Below are positions 20,751-30,845 of a stretch of 47,770 bases of DNA, one piece after another. This DNA comes from Hahella ganghwensis DSM 17046 (GTDB lineage Bacteria > Pseudomonadota > Gammaproteobacteria > Pseudomonadales > Oleiphilaceae): assembly GCF_000376785.1 (NCBI RefSeq), contig NZ_AQXX01000094.1, forward strand, positions 1 through 47,770, written 5' to 3'. Every line of letters starts with the position of its first letter. Position 1 is the first letter of the stretch. Under the pieces are notes generated by a model, which did not search any database, was not told the DNA's origin, and saw only the letters and a program-made list of their open reading frames with translations. The translations under genes and the position numbers were made by a program.

Positions 20751-21764
20751 GTGTTGCAGTGGACTCTGGCTGAAATTGCCGAAAAAATTGGCGCAACCCT
20801 AAATGGGGACGGCAATATTGAAGTTACCGGACTGGCGACTCTGCAGTCTGCCGGTAATTCGGAATTAAGCTTTCTTGCCAATCCAAGTTATGCCAAGTAT
20901 CTGGAGCACACCAATGCCGCTGCGGTTATTTTGCAACCGGCACTGGCGGACCAGTGTTCGACCAATGTACTGATGATGAGCAACCCGTATATGGGCTATG
21001 CTTTGGCCAGTCAACTTTTTGCTCCGGTATTGTCGACAACGAGTGGTATTTCTCCTGCCGCTCATATTGCCGAAGATGCAGTTATTGAAAGTGGTTGTGT
21101 AATTGGTCCCAATGCCGTGGTTGAATCTGGTGTTCACATCGGAACCGGGTCTGTTATCGGGCCAGGTTGCTATGTGGGCCGGAATACAAAGCTTGGAAAG
21201 GACGTTCAACTGCGCCCCAATGTTACCGTTTATCATGGCGTCAATATCGGCGACCGGGTTCTGGTGCATAGTGGAACAGTCATCGGATCCGATGGTTTCG
21301 GGTTCGCTCCCAATCAGGGAGACTGGGTTAAAATTGAGCAGCTCGGCGGTGTCATTATTGGCGACGATGTGGAAATCGGTGCTGGAACGACGATAGATCG
21401 CGGTGCGCTTGACGATACTGTCATTGAGCAGGGAGCCAAGCTGGATAATCAGATACAGATTGCCCATAACGTCAGAGTTGGTGCCTACTCGGTGCTTGCT
21501 GCCTGCGTCGGGATCTCCGGCAGTTCTGTCATTGGTCGTCATTGTATGATTGGTGGTGGTGTAGGTATTGCCGGGCATTTGGAAATTACTGATCAGGTCC
21601 AGATCACTGGAATGACTCTGGTGACACATCACATTAAAGAACCCGGTGTATATTCCTCTGGTACCGCTGTGGAGCCGAATAGAAGTTGGCGAAAAAATGT
21701 GGCTCGTTTCCGGCAACTGGATCAGTTGGCCAGACGGGTCAGGGAGCTCGAAAAAAATCGCTGA
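20751..21764 (+). CDS. lpxD: UDP-3-O-acyl-glucosamine N-acyltransferase
   Basis: Adds the N-linked hydroxyacyl chain in lipid A synthesis. At 337 residues it has the LpxD N-terminal uridine-binding domain (1-100; LATLQSAGNSELSFLANPSY) and then left-handed beta-helix hexapeptide repeats to about 300. The catalytic His is in QIAHNVRVGAYSVLAA (near 240). A C-terminal helix ends the protein. The start is GTG 20751 (TTG 20754 possible), with GGATTG upstream as a weak ribosome-binding site. Confidence 0.95.
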   Translation: MLQWTLAEIAEKIGATLNGDGNIEVTGLATLQSAGNSELSFLANPSYAKYLEHTNAAAVILQPALADQCSTNVLMMSNPYMGYALASQLFAPVLSTTSGISPAAHIAEDAVIESGCVIGPNAVVESGVHIGTGSVIGPGCYVGRNTKLGKDVQLRPNVTVYHGVNIGDRVLVHSGTVIGSDGFGFAPNQGDWVKIEQLGGVIIGDDVEIGAGTTIDRGALDDTVIEQGAKLDNQIQIAHNVRVGAYSVLAACVGISGSSVIGRHCMIGGGVGIAGHLEITDQVQITGMTLVTHHIKEPGVYSSGTAVEPNRSWRKNVARFRQLDQLARRVRELEKNR

Positions 21765-21832
21765 TCCTGATGGATTGGGGATTTCATTCGAAGAATTAAG
21801 CGTTCGCGTATTTGTTTTGAGGCCATTGATAC

Positions 21833-22279
21833 ATGGAAACCGTTCTGGACATTAATGAGATTAAAGATTACCTGCCGCACCGCTATCCATTTCTCCTGGT
21901 AGACAGGGTTGTGGATATTAAGCCGGGTGAGTCTATTGTCGGGTACAAGAATATTTCGATTAATGAGCCGTTCTTTAACGGTCACTTCCCTGATCATCCA
22001 ATTTTCCCCGGTGTTTTAATTGTGGAAGCCATGGCTCAGGTAGCTGGAGTTCTCGGTTTTGTGACAACCGGCAAGAAACCAGCAGACGGATATACCTACT
22101 ATCTGGCCGGATCTGATAACGTTCGGTTTAAGCGACCGGTTGTGCCTGGAGATCGATTGATGCTGGAGGCAAATTTTGTCGCTGATAAACGAGGAATCTG
22201 GAAATTTAGCTGTAGGGCGCTGGTTGACGACAAACTGGCTTGCTCTGCGGATATTCTGACTGCTGAGAGACAACTTTAA
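21833..22279 (+). CDS. fabZ: 3-hydroxyacyl-ACP dehydratase FabZ
   Basis: Hotdog-fold dehydratase of fatty acid elongation. It competes with LpxA for 3-hydroxyacyl-ACP, so its place inside the lpx cluster is functionally sensible. The 148-residue protein carries the catalytic His51 and Glu65 in [23 protein letters not shown] 21833 gives the usual [20 protein letters not shown] start. The stop overlaps the lpxA start (TAATG). Confidence 0.97.
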   Translation: METVLDINEIKDYLPHRYPFLLVDRVVDIKPGESIVGYKNISINEPFFNGHFPDHPIFPGVLIVEAMAQVAGVLGFVTTGKKPADGYTYYLAGSDNVRFKRPVVPGDRLMLEANFVADKRGIWKFSCRALVDDKLACSADILTAERQL

Positions 22280-23052
22280 TGTCGATACACCCACAGGCGA
22301 TTGTTGAGAAAGGCGCAAAAATCGCTGCTGACGTAAGCATTGGACCCTGGACATATGTTGGACCCAATGTGGAAATTGGAGAAGGGACGGTGGTCCATTC
22401 TCATGTTGTGATTAACGGTCATACCAAGATTGGCCGGCACAATGAGATATTTCAGTTTTCGAGTGTGGGTGAGGCAAATCAGGATAGAAAGTACAAGGGT
22501 GAGCCTACGCGGTTGGAGATCGGTGATCACAATGTAATTCGTGAAAGCTGTACTATCCACCGGGGCACTGTGCAGGATGCAGGGGTGACCAGAATCGGTC
22601 ACCATAATCTGCTGATGGCCTATGCCCATGTTGCACATGACTGTGCTGTTGGGGACAACACGATACTTGCAAATATGGCGACCCTGGCTGGCCACGTACA
22701 TGTGGGCGACTTTGCAATTCTGGGGGGCGGTACAATGGTCCATCAGTTTTGTAAGATTGGCCAGCATAGTATGTGTGCAGGCGGAAGTATCGTACTCAAA
22801 GATGTTCCTGCTTACGTCATGGCGGGCGGCCAGTCTGCCACTGCACATGGTCTGAACTATGAAGGTCTGAAACGCCGTGGATTCTCCAAGGAAGCCTTGC
22901 AGGCACTGCGTCGGGCTTATAAAGTCGTTTATCGTCAGAATTTCACTATCGAACAGGCTCTGGATCAATTGAATGACTCTGCAGGTGAATTTGATGAAGT
23001 CCAAATATTTGTTGAAAGCCTGAAAGCTTCGACCCGGGGTATTGTCCGTTAG
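22279..23052 (+). CDS. lpxA: UDP-N-acetylglucosamine acyltransferase
   Basis: First step of lipid A synthesis: transfer of the 3-hydroxyacyl chain to the 3-OH of UDP-GlcNAc. The 257 residues comprise a hexapeptide left-handed beta helix (about 1-190) and a C-terminal helical domain. His120 in [15 protein letters not shown] matches the catalytic base. [12 protein letters not shown] is the typical N-terminus. It overlaps both fabZ and lpxB by one base. Confidence 0.97.
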   Translation: MSIHPQAIVEKGAKIAADVSIGPWTYVGPNVEIGEGTVVHSHVVINGHTKIGRHNEIFQFSSVGEANQDRKYKGEPTRLEIGDHNVIRESCTIHRGTVQDAGVTRIGHHNLLMAYAHVAHDCAVGDNTILANMATLAGHVHVGDFAILGGGTMVHQFCKIGQHSMCAGGSIVLKDVPAYVMAGGQSATAHGLNYEGLKRRGFSKEALQALRRAYKVVYRQNFTIEQALDQLNDSAGEFDEVQIFVESLKASTRGIVR

Positions 23053-24242
23053 TGTCAATGCCTGATTCTGCTTCCCCCCTTATTATTGGTTTGATTGCTG
23101 GTGAAGCCTCAGGTGACTTGCTGGGTGCGGGCCTTATCAGGGAATTGAAGAAGCATTTTCCCAATGCCCGATTTGAGGGTGTTGGGGGCCCTCAGATGAT
23201 TGAAGAAGGTTTTAACTCCCTCTTTCCCATGGAGCGTTTGTCCGTTATGGGATTGGTTGAGGTATTGGGACGTTTACCTGAGCTGTTCGCCATGCGTCGA
23301 AAGCTTCTTGATCACTTCGCAGCCACTCAACCTGCCGTATTTATCGGAATCGATGCTCCTGACTTCAATATCGGCATTGAGTTGCGGTTAAGAGCGAATG
23401 GCATCAAAACTGCGCACTATGTCAGTCCATCCGTTTGGGCATGGCGCCAAAATCGTATTTATAAAATCGCCAAGGCCGTCGATTTAATGCTGACCCTGTT
23501 GCCCTTTGAGGCGGGTTTTTATCAGCAGCATCAAGTTCCCGTAAAGTTTGTTGGACACCCATTGGCAGAAATGATGCCGGTCAGTCCGGATAAAAGCGAA
23601 TCACGACGCAAACTGGAGTTGCCGCTTGAGGGTGAGTTGGTAGCTGTTCTTCCTGGTTCTCGTGGCGGTGAAGTTAAGATGCTGGGGCCGGTATTTATTC
23701 AAGCGATGCATTGGTTAAGTAAGCGCCGTCCGAAGATTACCTTCGTATTGCCTGCGGCAAATGCCTACAGAAAAAGGCAGATCCAGACTCAGCTGAATGA
23801 GGCTGGAGTAGAGCTACCATTGACCATATTGGACGGTCATTCCAGAGAAGCCATGCAGGCGGCGGACTCTATTCTGATGGCATCGGGGACAGCCACATTA
23901 GAAGCAATGCTGGCCAAGCGACCAATGGTGGTGGCCTATCGTATGACGCCAATCACATACTGGATAATGAAGCGGTTACTTAAAGCAAAATATATTTCAC
24001 TTCCAAATCTATTAGCTGACGAGGCGCTGGTGCCTGAGCTCATTCAACATGAAGCGAATCCGGAAGCGATTGGGAAAGCCGTGCTGAGGTCATTGCAAGC
24101 TGATCAGAGACTTGCTTTGGAGAAGAGGTTCACTGAGTTGCACTTACAAATCAAACAGGACGCTGACAGGGTTGCTGCTGATTCCATTGCGAAGCTGATC
24201 AATTCTTCACTCCCTTCAACTACTGCTTTATCGAAATCATGA
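23052..24242 (+). CDS. lpxB: lipid-A-disaccharide synthase
   Basis: Glycosyltransferase (GT19) joining UDP-diacylglucosamine and lipid X. It is about 396 residues. The motifs are [18 protein letters not shown] at the N-terminus, [28 protein letters not shown], and the C-terminal [11 protein letters not shown]. The start may be GTG 23052 (overlapping the lpxA stop) or ATG 23058; both fit. The end overlaps rnhB by four bases (ATGA). Confidence 0.96.
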   Translation: MSMPDSASPLIIGLIAGEASGDLLGAGLIRELKKHFPNARFEGVGGPQMIEEGFNSLFPMERLSVMGLVEVLGRLPELFAMRRKLLDHFAATQPAVFIGIDAPDFNIGIELRLRANGIKTAHYVSPSVWAWRQNRIYKIAKAVDLMLTLLPFEAGFYQQHQVPVKFVGHPLAEMMPVSPDKSESRRKLELPLEGELVAVLPGSRGGEVKMLGPVFIQAMHWLSKRRPKITFVLPAANAYRKRQIQTQLNEAGVELPLTILDGHSREAMQAADSILMASGTATLEAMLAKRPMVVAYRMTPITYWIMKRLLKAKYISLPNLLADEALVPELIQHEANPEAIGKAVLRSLQADQRLALEKRFTELHLQIKQDADRVAADSIAKLINSSLPSTTALSKS

Positions 24243-24853
24243 CGGACTCACAATTTAATCTATTCGATAGTCTTCAGTCAGAAACCAAACTCATTGCGGG
24301 TGTTGATGAAGTCGGGAGAGGACCATTGGCCGGTCCTGTTGTGGCTGCAGCAGTGATTCTCGACCCAGATAATCCCATTGTTGGCTTGAAAGATTCCAAG
24401 AAGCTCACTCATGCAAAAAGACTGCTTTTAAGAGATGAGATAAAGGAAAAGGCGATAGCGTGGTCAACCGCCTGGTGCACCGTTGAAGAGATTGATGAAA
24501 TTAATATTCTTCAGGCCAGTTTGGTCGCCATGACGAGAGCTGTTGAGAGACTGATGCCAGCGGCAGAGTTTGCTCAGATTGATGGTAATAAACTGCCAAA
24601 GCTGTCTATTCCTGCGGAAGCGATCGTCAAGGGGGATAGTAAGGTTGCAGCAATTTCGGCAGCCTCTATTCTGGCGAAAGTAGAAAGGGATTTGGAGATG
24701 GAAAGGCTGGACGAGATTTATCCCGGATATGGACTGGCCGTGCATAAAGGCTATCCAACAGCTCAGCATTTGTCTGCGTTAAAGTCCCAGGGAGTTACTG
24801 AAATTCATCGCCGAAGTTATAAGCCTGTTCGTGAGTTATTGGACACCAGGTGA
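24239..24853 (+). CDS. rnhB: ribonuclease HII
   Basis: Removes ribonucleotides from DNA and RNA-DNA hybrids. The 204-residue enzyme has the metal-binding pair Asp23-Glu24 in [19 protein letters not shown], plus the expected [10 protein letters not shown] segment, QIDGNK and [17 protein letters not shown]. The first 10 residues ([10 protein letters not shown]) are a variable leader. It ends the lipid A operon. The dnaE and accA genes that follow it in many relatives are not in this window. Confidence 0.96.
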   Translation: MTDSQFNLFDSLQSETKLIAGVDEVGRGPLAGPVVAAAVILDPDNPIVGLKDSKKLTHAKRLLLRDEIKEKAIAWSTAWCTVEEIDEINILQASLVAMTRAVERLMPAAEFAQIDGNKLPKLSIPAEAIVKGDSKVAAISAASILAKVERDLEMERLDEIYPGYGLAVHKGYPTAQHLSALKSQGVTEIHRRSYKPVRELLDTR

Positions 24854-25080
24854 TCCCTGGCGGGCATTATTCCAATCCGTCCCCAAGTCTGGTTAGAATG
24901 GCTGACTCCAATATCATGACACTATATTTTAGTTGGAGCATCTCAGGATGCTGATGGAATTGTTTGGCTCGGGTCGCGGTGCGTGTAATTAACCGGCTGA
25001 CTATGTCCTGGGCGGCTGTTGATTGTTACTGGTAATTGTTTAAAAAGTGATGCACCCTCAAGCGGGAGAAAATCCGGACA

Positions 25081-25548
25081 ATGGAGCATAACCAGACGCT
25101 GGTGGTTGTCATGGTATTCCTGGCAACGTTTTTTGCTGCGACAAACGCCTCTGCACAGATATACAAATGGGTTGATGAGCACGGTCAGGTTCATTTCAGT
25201 GATCAGCCTTTGGAAAAGGGGGCGGAGAAAGTGGAAGTAAAAAACATAATCACGCCTAGTCAAAAGAAAGAAGCCCAGAAAACAAATCAGAACTTCCAGA
25301 GAATATACCAGCAGTTTAAAGAGCAGGATAAGGCAAGGGCTGAACAGCAGAAAGAAGCAGAACAGAAGCGCCAGGAAATGGTCTCGTTTTGCGATAATCT
25401 GAAGAAGCAAATTAGTATCGTTGACCAGAAATACGCGGTAGTACGATTTGGCGAGGATGGTCGGCATGAGTACCTGAGGGATGATGAAATCTCAGAGTAC
25501 CGGAATGAAATGAATAATTTATATCAGGAAAAGTGCTCGGGGTTATAA
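25081..25548 (+). CDS. DUF4124-domain periplasmic protein
   Basis: A 155-residue exported protein of unknown function. The signal peptide runs to about residue 26 (FFAATNASAQ). Directly after it comes the DUF4124 motif IYKWVDEHGQVHFSDQPLEKG. A long charged, Gln/Lys/Glu-rich helix (about 60-100), likely a coiled coil, follows, and the C-terminal part has two Cys (in VSFCDNL and QEKCSGL) that could form a disulfide. It has no obvious Shine-Dalgarno sequence; the start is set by the signal peptide. It is monocistronic, with a terminator at 25605. Confidence 0.85.
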   Translation: MEHNQTLVVVMVFLATFFAATNASAQIYKWVDEHGQVHFSDQPLEKGAEKVEVKNIITPSQKKEAQKTNQNFQRIYQQFKEQDKARAEQQKEAEQKRQEMVSFCDNLKKQISIVDQKYAVVRFGEDGRHEYLRDDEISEYRNEMNNLYQEKCSGL

Positions 25549-25604
25549 GGTGCAGAGCTTATTTGATATCCAGGGTGCTCTAGTATCGCCGCTGATCAAG
25601 CGAA

Positions 25605-25631
25605 AAAAAGGAATGCAATGCATTCCTTTTT
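25605..25631. terminator. bidirectional terminator between DUF4124 gene and fdxA
   Basis: Perfect 11-base arms (25605-25615 and 25621-25631, AAAAAGGAATG/CATTCCTTTTT) around a five-base loop, with A and T runs on both sides. It terminates the two convergent genes. Confidence 0.9.
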
Positions 25632-25643
25632 GTCTTGGCTGAT

Positions 25644-25967
25644 CTATTTTGCCAAATCTTTCAGTTTGCCTTTCACGCCGTCCCAATCGGCAGCATCAGG
25701 CAGGGGATCTTTTTTCTCAGTAATGTTCGGCCAGGTTCGACACAGGTCGGCGTTAATCTCAATGTATTCTTTCTGATCTTCTGGCAACTCATCTTCTGAG
25801 AAGATCGCTTCTGCCGGACATTCCGGTTCACAGAGAGCACAATCGATACACTCATCAGGATCGATAACCAAAAAGTTTGGCCCCTCATAGAAGCAATCCA
25901 CCGGGCATACTTCAACGCAGTCGGTGTATTTGCACTTAATACAGTTTTCAGTAACAACAAAAGTCAT
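25644..25967 (-). CDS. fdxA: 7Fe ferredoxin ([3Fe-4S][4Fe-4S])
   Basis: A 107-residue low-potential electron carrier. Two cysteine clusters are clear: Cys9, Cys12, Cys17, Cys21-Pro, and Cys40, Cys43, Cys46, Cys50-Pro. The spacing matches Azotobacter ferredoxin I offset by one, where the first group supplies the 3Fe site and the second the 4Fe site. The C-terminal extension (about 60-107) is also typical of this type. It follows mutS on the minus strand, the same neighbourhood as in Pseudomonas. Confidence 0.95.
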   Translation of the reverse strand: MTFVVTENCIKCKYTDCVEVCPVDCFYEGPNFLVIDPDECIDCALCEPECPAEAIFSEDELPEDQKEYIEINADLCRTWPNITEKKDPLPDAADWDGVKGKLKDLAK

Positions 25968-26139
25968 GGTGTGATCCCTATTTTTAATCTTGTCGCAGCA
26001 TTTGACGGAGCCGGGTATCTGTATTACCGACTTGGTTGACTGCGCAGGAGGTGTATTTTAGTGAACACTCCATACGCAGGCAACCCGCGGTTCCTATCGC
26101 TATTACCGGAATAACGGATAAGTGTTATCTGATTGTCCG

Positions 26140-28710
26140 TTAAGATCTGCATTTGTCTTTTAGTTCGTATAGCAGATCCAGCGCTTCTCTGGGAGTCAGC
26201 CTGTCAGGATCAATGTCTGCCAGCGTCTCTTCGACCTCGCTGGGTTCCGTTGTTGCGAACAGATCATCCTGCAGAGGGGCCGCCTGGATTGCTGGTTTCT
26301 TCCCTCCGTTTTCCAGGGTTTTCAGTTGTTTCTGCGCCTGGGAGATGACTTTTTGCGGGACTCCTGCCAACTGAGCTACCTGGATACCATAACTTTTGCT
26401 CGCCGGGCCTTCATGTACAGTGTGCAGAAAAACGATACGGTCGTTGTGTTCTGTCGCGGTCAGATGAACATTTGCCACTGTCGCATGCTTTTCAGGCAGG
26501 GTGGTCAGCTCAAAATAGTGGGTTGCAAACAGGGTGAAGGCACTGATTTTTTGTGCCAGGTGTTCAGCGCAGGCCCAGGCCAGGGAAAGGCCGTCAAAAG
26601 TACTGGTACCGCGGCCAACTTCATCCATCAGTACCAGACTGTTGCGAGTGGCATAATGGAGAATATTGGCGGTTTCTGTCATTTCCACCATGAAAGTGGA
26701 ACGTCCACCGGCAATATCATCAGAGGAACCCATGCGGGTAAATACTCGATCCACGGGGCCCAATAGAGCTTTGGAGGCGGGCACGTAACTGCCGGCATAA
26801 GCCAGGATGACAATCACCGCTGTCTGACGCATAAATGTCGATTTACCCCCCATGTTCGGGCCGGTAATGATCAGCATTCTATGCTTGTCGCTCAGATCCA
26901 GGTCATTCGGAACGAATGGCTCCTGACTGACTTGCTCGACTACCGGGTGGCGGCCGCCCTCTATATGCAGGATGTCATCCTCAGTAAACTCAGGCGCTGT
27001 AAAGTTCAGGCTGACTGCCCGCTCGGCAAAGTTACAAAGGACATCCAGTTCAGCCAACGCCTTTGCGCTAGTTTGCAGTTCGAGCAGGTTTTCTCTGAGG
27101 GTGTCGAGCAAGGTTTCGTAAAGCAGTTTTTCCCGACCAAGGGCGCGGCTCTTGGCGCTTAAGGCCTTATCTTCAAACTCCTTCAGTTCAGGAGTAATGA
27201 ATCGCTCTGCATTCTTCAGTGTCTGACGACGAATATAGTCCGCAGGAGCTTGATCTGACTGGGAACGGCTCAGCTCAATAAAATATCCATGTACCCGGTT
27301 ATATCCGACTTTCAGGGAAGAAAGCTGGGTGCGTTCTTTTTCCCGTTGCTCGATTTCCACCAGATAAGCGCCAGCGTTCTCGCTGATGCTACGCATTTCA
27401 TCGAGTTCGGCATCGTAGCCAGCCTTTATAACACCGCCATCTCGGATGACAACAGGCGGATTTTCCTCGATAGCCCGATCAAGCAGCTCTGCCAGTTCCG
27501 GAAATGTACTGATCTCCTGAGCCAATTGGCCTATATGGCCTGAGGTCAGTGTTTCAAGTTGTCCCTGTATTCCGGGAAGCAGGTGCAGAGTATCCCGAAG
27601 ACGAGCCAAATCTCTGGGCCGGGCAGAGCCTAGGGCGACCCTAGAGAGAATTCTTTCGCCGTCACCAACCTGACGCAGAACTTCCCGTAGTTCCTCATAT
27701 TGGTAGGTCTCCAGCAGCTCGGTGACTGCTGTTTGCCGCAATTTAACCTGATCCTGGTGACGCATGGGCTGATTAAGCCACCGCCGTAACAGTCGACTGC
27801 CCATGGCCGTGGAAGTTTTGTCCATGACCCAGGCCAGGGTATACTTGAATTCACCTGTAAGGTTGGCGTCGATTTCAAGGTTTTTCCGGCTGGCGGCGTC
27901 CAGAATGATACCGTCCTCCTGGCGCTCTCTTACCATGGAGCGAATGTGTGGCAACTGGGTGCGCTGTGTCTCCTGAGCGTATTGCAGCAGGCAGCCTGCG
28001 GCTTCGAGTGCCACCGTCATTTCTTCACAGTCAAAGCCGGTGAGATCCTTGGTCTGAAACTGCTGGCAAAGTAGTCTTTGGGCAGAATCCAGATCAAAAT
28101 ACCAGGGTGGCTGTCGTTGGATGCCTAAATATCCTTCCAGGACTGCATCAAATGGGAACTGTTCGCTGACCAGAATCTCTGCTGGCTTGAGGCGTTGCAG
28201 TTCACTTGCCAGCGCATCAACACCGGACACTTCCTGAACCAGGAATCGGCCTCCGCTGATATCCAGGGTAGCAAGACCAAAAAGATCTTTGCGGACGGAC
28301 AAGCCCATAATCAGGTTGTCTTTTCTTTCCTCAAGAAAGGCTTCGTCGCTTAAAGTTCCAGGGGTGACGATCCGGGCCACCTGTCTTTCCACTGGGCCTT
28401 TGCTGGTGCTGGGGTCGCCGACCTGCTCACAAATGACCACAGATTCACCCAGGCGAACCAGTCGTGCAATGTAGCTCTCAGCAGCATGAAAAGGGACGCC
28501 TGCCATAGGAATCGGCTGTCCGGCTGACTGCCCTCGCTGGGTTAGAGTAATGTCCAGAAGTTCTGCGGCCTTTTTGGCATCATCGTAGAACAACTCATAA
28601 AAGTCCCCCATCCGATAGAAAACTATCTGATTCGGGTGCTTAGACTTGATGCCCAGGTACTGGATCATCATGGGGGTATGTTGGGATTTTTCCTTTGCTG
28701 CGGCGGTCAT
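26140..28710 (-). CDS. mutS: DNA mismatch repair protein MutS
   Basis: Recognises mismatches and starts methyl-directed repair with MutL. The 856-residue protein is complete. The mismatch-reading Phe-x-Glu motif is at 37-39 in [12 protein letters not shown]. The lever, clamp and core domains follow, and the ATPase has Walker [14 protein letters not shown] (about 622-634) and the Walker B/signature region [12 protein letters not shown] (about 693-704). A C-terminal tetramerisation tail ends in [10 protein letters not shown]. It is divergent from the cinA C-domain gene with about 220 bases between. Confidence 0.97.
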   Translation of the reverse strand: MTAAAKEKSQHTPMMIQYLGIKSKHPNQIVFYRMGDFYELFYDDAKKAAELLDITLTQRGQSAGQPIPMAGVPFHAAESYIARLVRLGESVVICEQVGDPSTSKGPVERQVARIVTPGTLSDEAFLEERKDNLIMGLSVRKDLFGLATLDISGGRFLVQEVSGVDALASELQRLKPAEILVSEQFPFDAVLEGYLGIQRQPPWYFDLDSAQRLLCQQFQTKDLTGFDCEEMTVALEAAGCLLQYAQETQRTQLPHIRSMVRERQEDGIILDAASRKNLEIDANLTGEFKYTLAWVMDKTSTAMGSRLLRRWLNQPMRHQDQVKLRQTAVTELLETYQYEELREVLRQVGDGERILSRVALGSARPRDLARLRDTLHLLPGIQGQLETLTSGHIGQLAQEISTFPELAELLDRAIEENPPVVIRDGGVIKAGYDAELDEMRSISENAGAYLVEIEQREKERTQLSSLKVGYNRVHGYFIELSRSQSDQAPADYIRRQTLKNAERFITPELKEFEDKALSAKSRALGREKLLYETLLDTLRENLLELQTSAKALAELDVLCNFAERAVSLNFTAPEFTEDDILHIEGGRHPVVEQVSQEPFVPNDLDLSDKHRMLIITGPNMGGKSTFMRQTAVIVILAYAGSYVPASKALLGPVDRVFTRMGSSDDIAGGRSTFMVEMTETANILHYATRNSLVLMDEVGRGTSTFDGLSLAWACAEHLAQKISAFTLFATHYFELTTLPEKHATVANVHLTATEHNDRIVFLHTVHEGPASKSYGIQVAQLAGVPQKVISQAQKQLKTLENGGKKPAIQAAPLQDDLFATTEPSEVEETLADIDPDRLTPREALDLLYELKDKCRS

Positions 28711-28931
28711 TTGGTCCAGTTTTATAGTATCTTGTTGAGAAATATAAGATTCGTATGCGGGGTGCGGGTCGAGAAATTATCAACCGGCGAACGGGCAATT
28801 GTAAGGGATCGCACCGGGGTTGATAAAGCCAAATCGCCCCTTGAAACTGAAAATGTCCCTAACGCATGTTCATCGGGTATTCGGCTGATCAGAGTCAGCA
28901 AAAATAAAGAACAAACAATAATGAGGTGGGA

Positions 28932-29426
28932 ATGAATACAGCGAAAGTTGATCAATTGGCGGCAGAGCTCGGACTGTTGCTGCAGCAGAAAGGATATAAA
29001 GTTGCCACGGCTGAGAGTTGTACTGGCGGTGGGATCTCTTTTGCCATTACCAGTGTGGCGGGGAGCAGTCATTGGTTTGAGCAGAGTCTGGTGACTTATT
29101 CCAACGAAGCCAAGCAGCGTTGTCTGGGGGTCTCTGAGGAAACTTTAAGAGTCCATGGCGCAGTGAGTGAGGCAACGGTGACGTCCATGGTCAAAGGCTT
29201 GGCGGATATTACCCAGGCTGAGTTGTGTATCGCTGTCAGTGGAATTGCCGGGCCGGGAGGGGGGACTCTGGACAAACCTGTGGGAATGGTTTGGCTTGCG
29301 TGGTGCCTGCGAGGGAAAGTTGAGCCGCAGTGTTTCCATTTCGAAGGGAATCGGGATGAAGTCAGAGAGTTTTCGATTGAGCAGGCGTTGCAGGGGGCGA
29401 TATCCCGTCTTGAGAGCGAGCGGTAA
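28932..29426 (+). CDS. pncC: nicotinamide-nucleotide amidase (CinA C-terminal domain type)
   Basis: Deamidates nicotinamide mononucleotide to nicotinate mononucleotide in pyridine-nucleotide recycling. It is a stand-alone CinA C-domain of about 164 residues, without the N-terminal molybdopterin-like domain. Motifs: TAESCTGGGISFAIT near residue 27, SHWFEQSLVTYSNEAK, GAVSEATV and SGIAGPGGG. ATG 28932 is preferred, with GAGGTGGG just upstream; a GTG two codons earlier is less likely. The mutS-cinA-recA neighbourhood is common in this group. Confidence 0.93.
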   Translation: MNTAKVDQLAAELGLLLQQKGYKVATAESCTGGGISFAITSVAGSSHWFEQSLVTYSNEAKQRCLGVSEETLRVHGAVSEATVTSMVKGLADITQAELCIAVSGIAGPGGGTLDKPVGMVWLAWCLRGKVEPQCFHFEGNRDEVREFSIEQALQGAISRLESER

Positions 29427-29507
29427 CTGGAGGCCTCTCTTTGGTCAGAAAAGATGAATAAAATATCTGATAAAGGCTGGTAATCGATGTCCTGAATATG
29501 GATAATG

Positions 29508-29523
29508 CTGTCAATTTATACAG
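29508..29523. promoter_or_regulatory. LexA (SOS) box upstream of recA
   Basis: CTGTCAATTTATACAG matches the CTGT-N8-ACAG consensus exactly in both arms, with an AT-rich centre. It lies 186 bases before the recA ATG. A GATAAT at 29501-29506 directly upstream is a possible -10 that LexA would cover. Damage-induced expression of recA is therefore expected. Confidence 0.85.
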
Positions 29524-29602
29524 TAAATGGTCTGTCGCAAGAACAAGCAAAAGGAATCTTCACTGTTTCATGAAATGGTGTTGCTTGGAGCTTCCAGTTT
29601 AG

Positions 29603-29646
29603 GTAGATGTCATGAATTAGTAGATGTCATGAAGTAAGGGACATCT
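29603..29646 (+). repeat. 14-base direct repeat and competing inverted repeat in recA leader
   Basis: GTAGATGTCATGAA occurs at 29603-29616 and again at 29620-29633, a 17-base period. Each copy contains AGATGTC, complementary to a single GACATCT at 29640-29646, so two alternative stems are possible in the recA mRNA leader. Confidence 0.7.
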
Positions 29647-29708
29647 CAGGGACAGAAACAGGCCAGAGATCAGCGCAGTCAGAATAGCAGAACTTAAAGA
29701 GGTTAATA

Positions 29709-30749
29709 ATGGACGACAATCGTAAGAAGGCTCTCTCCGCCGCACTCTCCCAAATTGAACGCCAGTTTGGCAAAGGCGCTGTCATGAGAATGGGGGATCA
29801 GCCCCGTGAAATGATCCCGTCAGTGTCTACGGGTTCCCTGGGGTTGGATATTGCATTGGGAATTGGTGGGCTGCCTTTTGGACGTATTGTCGAAATATAC
29901 GGTCCTGAAAGCTCTGGTAAAACCACACTGACTCTTCAGGTCATCGCGGAAGCCCAGCGTCAGGGGAAAAACTGTGCTTTTGTGGATGCGGAACATGCTC
30001 TGGATCCCATTTATGCTGAAAAGCTGGGAGTTGATATTGATCAGTTACTGGTTTCTCAGCCGGACACCGGTGAGCAGGCTCTGGAAATTGCCGATATGCT
30101 GGTTCGCTCAGGTGCTGTGGACGTTATCATCATCGACTCCGTGGCAGCTCTTACACCTAAAGCTGAAATTGAAGGTGAGATGGGAGATTCCCATGTTGGT
30201 CTCCAGGCCAGGTTGATGTCTCAGGCACTGCGTAAACTGACAGGCAGTGTAAAACAGGCCAACTGTTTGATGATCTTCATTAACCAGATTCGGATGAAGA
30301 TCGGTGTGATGTTCGGTTCTCCTGAGACCACTACCGGTGGTAACGCGTTGAAGTTTTATGCTTCTGTCCGTCTGGATATTCGCCGGGTCGGTTCTGTGAA
30401 GGATGGGGATGAAGTTGTTGGTAACGAGACTCGCGTGAAAGTGGTCAAGAACAAGGTTTCGCCGCCGTTCAAACAGGCTGACTTCCAGATAATGTACGGC
30501 CGGGGAATCTATCACACGGGTGAAATTATCGATATTGGCGTGAAAGAAGGATTCGTGGACAAGGCTGGCGCCTGGTACAGCTATAAAGGGGACAAAATTG
30601 GTCAAGGTAAGGCCAATGCCTCCAGATATCTGGAAGAAAACCCTGAGATTGCCAACGAAATTGAAACCTCCATTCGTGAGAAAATGATGCCGGCCCCGGT
30701 GCAGAAGGAAAAAGAAGCCCCTGTTGCTGAATTGGGTGCAGCTGAGTAA
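29709..30749 (+). CDS. recA: recombinase RecA
   Basis: Strand-exchange ATPase and SOS co-protease. It is 346 residues and complete: Walker A GPESSGKT at 65-72, the VDAEHALDP segment, DNA-binding loop 1/2 regions ([32 protein letters not shown]) and an acidic C-terminal tail. The start [13 protein letters not shown] has GAGGTTAAT upstream. A strong terminator follows and no recX is present downstream in the window. Confidence 0.98.
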   Translation: MDDNRKKALSAALSQIERQFGKGAVMRMGDQPREMIPSVSTGSLGLDIALGIGGLPFGRIVEIYGPESSGKTTLTLQVIAEAQRQGKNCAFVDAEHALDPIYAEKLGVDIDQLLVSQPDTGEQALEIADMLVRSGAVDVIIIDSVAALTPKAEIEGEMGDSHVGLQARLMSQALRKLTGSVKQANCLMIFINQIRMKIGVMFGSPETTTGGNALKFYASVRLDIRRVGSVKDGDEVVGNETRVKVVKNKVSPPFKQADFQIMYGRGIYHTGEIIDIGVKEGFVDKAGAWYSYKGDKIGQGKANASRYLEENPEIANEIETSIREKMMPAPVQKEKEAPVAELGAAE

Positions 30750-30800
30750 CTTTTAAGACATCAAGTCAATGAATGGCAGCCACACCTGCCATTTGTTAAA

Positions 30801-30845
30801 AAAGATGAGCAGCTCAAAGAGTATTTGGGCCGCTCATTTTTTATT
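30801..30845. terminator. terminator between recA and the AraC-family gene
   Basis: Arms at 30805-30818 and 30825-30836 region (ATGAGC...GCTCAT with GCTCAAA/TTTGGGC inside, one mismatch and one G-U), followed by TTTTTTATTT. An A-run lies on the left side, so it probably serves the convergent regulator gene as well. Confidence 0.8.

Noticed and set aside
20865-21716. 283-codon minus-strand reading frame opposite lpxD
   Set aside because: Antisense to an intact, well-conserved lpxD; His/Asn-rich shadow of the hexapeptide repeats.
22276-23058. 260-codon minus-strand reading frame opposite lpxA
   Set aside because: Complete overlap with lpxA and no family features.
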